Below are positions 60,626 to 64,000 of a stretch of 64,000 nt of DNA, one piece after another. The notes beneath the pieces are model-generated. The model was not told where the DNA came from. It searched no databases and was given only the letters and a program-made list of their open reading frames with translations. The first letter of the stretch is position 1, and each line of letters begins with the position of its first letter. A program made the position numbers and the translations under genes. Source of the DNA: Gaetbulibacter_A sp043876815 (GTDB taxonomy: Bacteria; Bacteroidota; Bacteroidia; Flavobacteriales; Flavobacteriaceae). The DNA is taken from contig NZ_JBAWKA010000002.1 in the NCBI RefSeq assembly GCF_043876815.1, forward strand, positions 124,001 to 188,000, given 5' to 3'.

Positions 60626-61444
60626 TTATAGAACGAGCGCTTGTTGGCGAAATTCATTTTCTTCTTCGCTTTCAATTCCTAAAGCTTCATAAATATAAGC
60701 AAAGGTTGAAAGCAATTCGGGTTTTCCATCAATGAGTGCTACATCATGTTCAAAATGTGCACTTGGTTTATTATCTAAAGTCGTGATCGTCCAACCATCA
60801 CGGTGTTGTTTAATTCTATGCGTTCCTAAATTTATCATAGGTTCAATGGCTACTACCATCCCCTCAATGAACTTTTTACCACGGCCTCGTTTTCCGTAAT
60901 TAGGCATTTCAGGATCTTCATGCATTTTTTTGCCTAAGCCATGACCCACGAGTTCGCGAACCACACCATAACCATGCTCCTCACAATATTTTTGAATAGC
61001 ATATCCCACATCACCAACGCGATTGTTGATTTTAAATTCACGGATACCAACATACAGCGATTCCTTGGTTACTTGCAATAATTTTTCAGTTTCCGGATCA
61101 ATCTCACCTATGGCAAATGTATAAGCATGATCACCATAAAAGCCATTTTTCAAAGCACCACAGTCTACTGAAATAATATCTCCCTCCTTTAAAGGTTCTT
61201 TATTCGGAATACCGTGTACAACCTGAGCATTCGGACTCATGCAAAGGGTATTTGGAAAATCATAAAGTCCCAAAAACCCCGGTTCTGCACCATGGTCTCT
61301 AATATATTCCTCTGCTATTTTATCAAGTTCAAGCGTCGACACACCAGGTTTGATGGCCTTAGCGACCTCACCCAGTGTTTTTGATACTATCAAAGCACTC
61401 TCACGCATTAACTCAATTTCCTCTCGTGTTTTTACTTCAATCAT
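60626..61444 (-). CDS. map: Type I methionine aminopeptidase
   Basis: A 272-residue metalloenzyme removing the initiator Met. The frame is open much further upstream, but family proteins begin MIEVKTREEIELMRES, so the start at 61444 is right; it is also downstream of a -7 box. Metal ligands appear in order: VDCGALKNGFYGDHAYTF (two Asp), ELVGHGLG (His), VVAIEPMIN (Glu) and the final Glu in AHFEHDVAL. Essential housekeeping gene; first gene of a three-gene operon. Confidence 0.96.
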   Translation of the reverse strand: MIEVKTREEIELMRESALIVSKTLGEVAKAIKPGVSTLELDKIAEEYIRDHGAEPGFLGLYDFPNTLCMSPNAQVVHGIPNKEPLKEGDIISVDCGALKNGFYGDHAYTFAIGEIDPETEKLLQVTKESLYVGIREFKINNRVGDVGYAIQKYCEEHGYGVVRELVGHGLGKKMHEDPEMPNYGKRGRGKKFIEGMVVAIEPMINLGTHRIKQHRDGWTITTLDNKPSAHFEHDVALIDGKPELLSTFAYIYEALGIESEEENEFRQQALVL

Positions 61445-61460
61445 AAATAGAAAATATTGG

Positions 61461-61468
61461 CAAAGATA
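61461..61468 (-). promoter_or_regulatory. -7 box (TATCTTTG) of map operon
   Basis: The minus strand reads TATCTTTG, 16 bases before the map start. A TTTG lies 15 bases upstream of it, too close for a standard -33. Confidence 0.55.
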
Positions 61469-61536
61469 CTTAAAATAAAACTTCAAATTTTTAAAGACAT
61501 ATGACTTTTGACAGTTTTTTTCATAGATTGTATCAA

Positions 61537-61544
61537 TAATTTTG
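61537..61544 (+). promoter_or_regulatory. -7 box (TAATTTTG) of acyl-CoA hydrolase/transferase gene
   Basis: TAnnTTTG match, 23 bases before the ATG at 61568. A TTTG lies 26 bases upstream, longer than the usual spacer. Confidence 0.45.
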
Positions 61545-61567
61545 CAAGGTAAAAAGTTATAAATACT

Positions 61568-62833
61568 ATGTATAAAAATGTAAGTGCTGCTGAAGCAGTT
61601 AAAGTTATTAAGAACAACGATAGAGTTTATGTTCAAGCTGCAGCCGCAGCGCCTCAACTTTTAATGAAAGCCTTAAGTGATCGTCATGAAGAATTACGCC
61701 ATGTTGAGGTTTGTCATTTACATGTTGAAGGAGAAACTCCTTATGCTAACCCGGAATACAAAGAAAGTTTTCATGTGAATTCCTTCTTTATTGGAAAAAA
61801 TGTCCGCCATACTTTAACGGCTGGAAACGGATCCTATACACCTGTATTCTTAAGTGAGCTGCCCCTGTTGTTTAAGCGAAATATTTTGCCCTTGGATGTA
61901 GCACTAATACACGTTTCAACACCTGATAAGCATGGCTATTGCTCACTCGGTGTTTCTGTTGAAGCGAGTTTAGCAGCCATTCAAAATGCTAAGATTGTTA
62001 TCGCTCAAGTTAATGAACAAATGCCAAGAACACATGGTGATGGTATCATACATCATTCTGAAATCGATTATTTTGTGCCCTGTAATGAGCCTATCCCTGA
62101 GCATCAATTTGGTGAGCCTACCGAGATTGAAGATAAAATAGGAGATTATGTAGCTAGTCTGATTGAGGATAAAAGTACGCTTCAGATGGGTATCGGTACG
62201 ATTCCTAATGCCGTTTTATCTCGTCTTACTAATCATAAAAATTTAGGATTGCACACTGAGATGTTCTCGGATGGCGTGATCGATTTAATATTGAATGGTG
62301 TTGTTAATGGTGATTATAAAAAAATTAGTCCCGGACGTTCGTTAGCAACTTTCCTAGTGGGTTCAAAACGTTTATATGATTATGTAGATGATAATCCTTT
62401 TGTGGAAATGCGGGAATCTGATTTTGTGAACGATGTTTCCAGAATAAAGAGAAATCCCAGAATGGTAGCGATAAACTCGGCTATAGAGGTGGATCTTACC
62501 GGACAGGTATGTGCTGATTCCATTGGTGGGAAAATGTATTCCGGAGTGGGTGGACAGATGGATTATATTCGTGGTGCATCCTTAAGTAAAGGAGGAAAGG
62601 CCATTATTGCATTGCCAAGTGTGACAAAAAATGGAATTAGTCGAATTGTTCCAGTTCTTAAACCTGGAGCCGGTGTTGTTACGACTAGAGCACATATCCA
62701 ATATGTGATCACAGAATATGGTATTGCGAATCTTTATGGAAAAACTATAAAACAGCGAGTTAAGGAATTAGTGAATATCGCTCATCCGGACCATCGGGAA
62801 ACTATTGAAAAAGCTTATTTTGAATTGATTTAG
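61568..62833 (+). CDS. Acetyl-CoA hydrolase/CoA-transferase family protein
   Basis: A 421-residue enzyme of the acetyl-CoA hydrolase/4-hydroxybutyrate CoA-transferase group. The N-terminal half begins SAAEAVKVIKNNDRVYVQAAAAAPQLL; the C-terminal half has LQMGIGTIPNAVL, LHTEMFSDGVIDL (candidate catalytic Glu), GGQMDYIRGASLSKGGKAII and VITEYGIANLYGK. It should move CoA between acetate and other acids or hydrolyse acyl-CoA. Which acids is not visible. Its stop overlaps the stop of the convergent HAD gene by 4 bases. Confidence 0.93.
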   Translation: MYKNVSAAEAVKVIKNNDRVYVQAAAAAPQLLMKALSDRHEELRHVEVCHLHVEGETPYANPEYKESFHVNSFFIGKNVRHTLTAGNGSYTPVFLSELPLLFKRNILPLDVALIHVSTPDKHGYCSLGVSVEASLAAIQNAKIVIAQVNEQMPRTHGDGIIHHSEIDYFVPCNEPIPEHQFGEPTEIEDKIGDYVASLIEDKSTLQMGIGTIPNAVLSRLTNHKNLGLHTEMFSDGVIDLILNGVVNGDYKKISPGRSLATFLVGSKRLYDYVDDNPFVEMRESDFVNDVSRIKRNPRMVAINSAIEVDLTGQVCADSIGGKMYSGVGGQMDYIRGASLSKGGKAIIALPSVTKNGISRIVPVLKPGAGVVTTRAHIQYVITEYGIANLYGKTIKQRVKELVNIAHPDHRETIEKAYFELI

Positions 62834-63240
62834 GACGACTTAAATAAACCCAAAAAGCCTTTTTTGTTTTTCGGAATTTGCGGGGTTTCGTTGGTTAGGG
62901 TTTGATATACATGGGCCCAACCGGGGAAACCTCCTAAATTTCTGTCATCTATAAAAAGATCGGCTAAAATTTTTCGACTTCTTTTTGGGTCTTCTTCCTC
63001 TTCCGGAAAACTTTTATTTACGGCATAAAAAACAAGACCTTTTTCCTCGCAGAATTTTACGGCTTCCTCTAATCGGTCACCATTCCTGTAAGTCCATAGG
63101 ATAAGACGGTGGCCTTGCTCCTGTAATTTTTTCAAGGATTCAAAGGCAAATACTTGTGGCTTACCAATTTCAGGATAAGCGTCTTCTACTATGGTGCCAT
63201 CAAAATCAACAGCAATGGTCAAGGCATGTTTAAAATTCAT
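62830..63240 (-). CDS. Small HAD-like hydrolase (BT0820-type)
   Basis: A 136-residue HAD-superfamily protein without a cap domain. Motif I is VDFDGTIV (nucleophile Asp and acid/base Asp at about residues 12 and 14), motif II is ILWTYR (Thr), and motif IV is LFIDDRNLGG near 96-105. Similar Bacteroidota proteins are phosphatases of unknown substrate. It lies 53 bases downstream of the gpmI stop on the same strand, so co-transcription is possible. Confidence 0.88.
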   Translation of the reverse strand: MNFKHALTIAVDFDGTIVEDAYPEIGKPQVFAFESLKKLQEQGHRLILWTYRNGDRLEEAVKFCEEKGLVFYAVNKSFPEEEEDPKRSRKILADLFIDDRNLGGFPGWAHVYQTLTNETPQIPKNKKGFLGLFKSS

Positions 63241-63293
63241 TTTAAAAGTTGGGTTTACGCTTTAATAGCGAAAATAGCGATTTCCTTTTTAAC

Positions 63294-64000
63294 TTAAACC
63301 AATGCGTGTTGTGTCATGGCCTCAGGTTGCTCAATGCCCATAAGTTTTAGGATGGTTGGAGCCAAATCTCCTAAAATACCATCCTCAATGTGCTTAAGTT
63401 CTTTATCAACTAAAATAAAGGGTACGGGATTAGTGGTATGGGCTGTATTTGGAGAACCATCCGGATTCACCATCGTTTCGCAATTACCATGGTCTGCAAT
63501 AATAAGTGTGGTGTAATCATGATCCAGGGCCGTACTCACGACATCCTTAACGCAGGCGTCGACGGCTTCGCAGGCCTTTATAGCTGCTTCCATGACGCCG
63601 GTATGGCCAACCATATCACCATTGGCAAAATTAAGACATACAAAATCGACTGTTTCATTTTCCAACTCAGGAATCAAAGCATCACGCAGTTCGTAAGCAC
63701 TCATTTCTGGCTTTAAATCGTAAGTAGCTACTTTTGGCGAGTTTCTTAAAATTCGGCTTTCTCCTTTGAAGGGCTGCTCTCTTCCACCTGAGAAAAAGAA
63801 TGTTACATGTGGATATTTTTCCGTCTCGGCAATACGAATTTGTTTCTTATTATGTTTTTCTAGGATCTCACCAAGAGTATCTGTCAAATTTTCTTTATTG
63901 AAAATGACATTCACATTTTTAAATGTACTGTCATAGTTTGTCATCGTAACGTAATGGAGATCCAACTTATGCATGTTTTGTTCATGGAAGTCCTTTTGCG
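63294..64000 (-). CDS. gpmI: 2,3-bisphosphoglycerate-independent phosphoglycerate mutase, 3' part
   Basis: The frame runs off the window's right end, so the gene is 5'-truncated here (the Met at 63974 is internal). The visible C-terminal part shows the metal-binding phosphatase-like domain: RIAETEKYPHVTFFFSGG, NFANGDMVGHTGVMEAA, LIIADHGNCETM and a closing APTILKLMGIEQPEAM. It interconverts 3- and 2-phosphoglycerate in glycolysis using Mn2+. The catalytic Ser domain lies outside the window. Confidence 0.96.
   Translation of the reverse strand, partial: QKDFHEQNMHKLDLHYVTMTNYDSTFKNVNVIFNKENLTDTLGEILEKHNKKQIRIAETEKYPHVTFFFSGGREQPFKGESRILRNSPKVATYDLKPEMSAYELRDALIPELENETVDFVCLNFANGDMVGHTGVMEAAIKACEAVDACVKDVVSTALDHDYTTLIIADHGNCETMVNPDGSPNTAHTTNPVPFILVDKELKHIEDGILGDLAPTILKLMGIEQPEAMTQHALV

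Noticed and set aside
61505..61519. Possible third ATGAC-N4-GTCAT site between map and the CoA-transferase gene
   Set aside because: The right half differs at several positions (GACAG), so it does not form the dyad.
1..64000. tRNA, rRNA, CRISPR arrays, insertion sequences, prophage genes
   Set aside because: Looked for and not seen; no cloverleaf, regular spacer array, transposase or phage structural gene could be recognised.

Overview
The window looks like chromosomal DNA of a marine member of the Flavobacteriaceae (Bacteroidota). The basis for this is a PorT-type component of the type IX secretion system, a lipid-anchored TamA homologue (TamL type), a short 287-residue primary sigma factor, a cysteine-less AccD, a full sodium-pumping NQR complex, sulfatases with a GH2 glycosidase, A-rich leaders mostly lacking Shine-Dalgarno sequences, and repeated -7 boxes of the Bacteroidota type TAnnTTTG. 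No rRNA or tRNA gene, CRISPR array, insertion sequence or prophage was seen.

Layout. 1-5.0 kb: the edge of a polysaccharide-degradation locus (a 5'-truncated sulfatase, a complete lipoprotein sulfatase and a lipoprotein GH2 glycosidase), followed by a decayed membrane-protein pseudogene. 5.5-12.5 kb: a tricorn-like secreted protease, an MtfA-like metallopeptidase, a CBS-pair protein, rpe and rpoD. 12.5-23.4 kb is the accessory part: an HTH regulator, a membrane AraC-type regulator, then a tightly packed six-gene cluster (DUF6134-like protein, CPBP-like membrane protein, two NAD-dependent epimerase/3beta-HSD-like enzymes, an SDR and a fatty acid desaturase) that probably makes or modifies an unusual lipid, then five small envelope proteins including a tandem duplicate pair. 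23.4-36.6 kb: housekeeping genes pnp, rpsO, accD, fbaA, tamL, a TrmH-family methylase, ubiE-porT and trkA-trkH. 36.8-39.4 kb: a YceI-porin-YceI unit. 39.6-48.2 kb: an aminotransferase with a desaturase, rsmG, a TPR protein, pruA, an NRDE protein, apaG and a DUF5103 protein. 48.3-54.5 kb: nqrABCDEF. 54.5-64 kb: a cytochrome c, small conserved proteins, a DASS carboxylate transporter, apbE (which supplies FMN to NqrB and NqrC), a map-cupin-methyltransferase operon, an acyl-CoA hydrolase/CoA-transferase, a small HAD protein and the 3' part of gpmI.

The most notable non-coding signal is a dispersed, apparently structured repeat present in three intergenic regions (25.9, 27.3 and 46.4 kb). Short core blocks are conserved while the hairpin arms differ in sequence but stay self-complementary. 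Other signals are a strong Shine-Dalgarno in front of rpoD, two near-identical ATGAC-N4-GTCAT palindromes, TGTCC inverted repeats around the lipid cluster, and a terminator directly before the second yceI. All product names come from reading motifs by eye; no database search was run.
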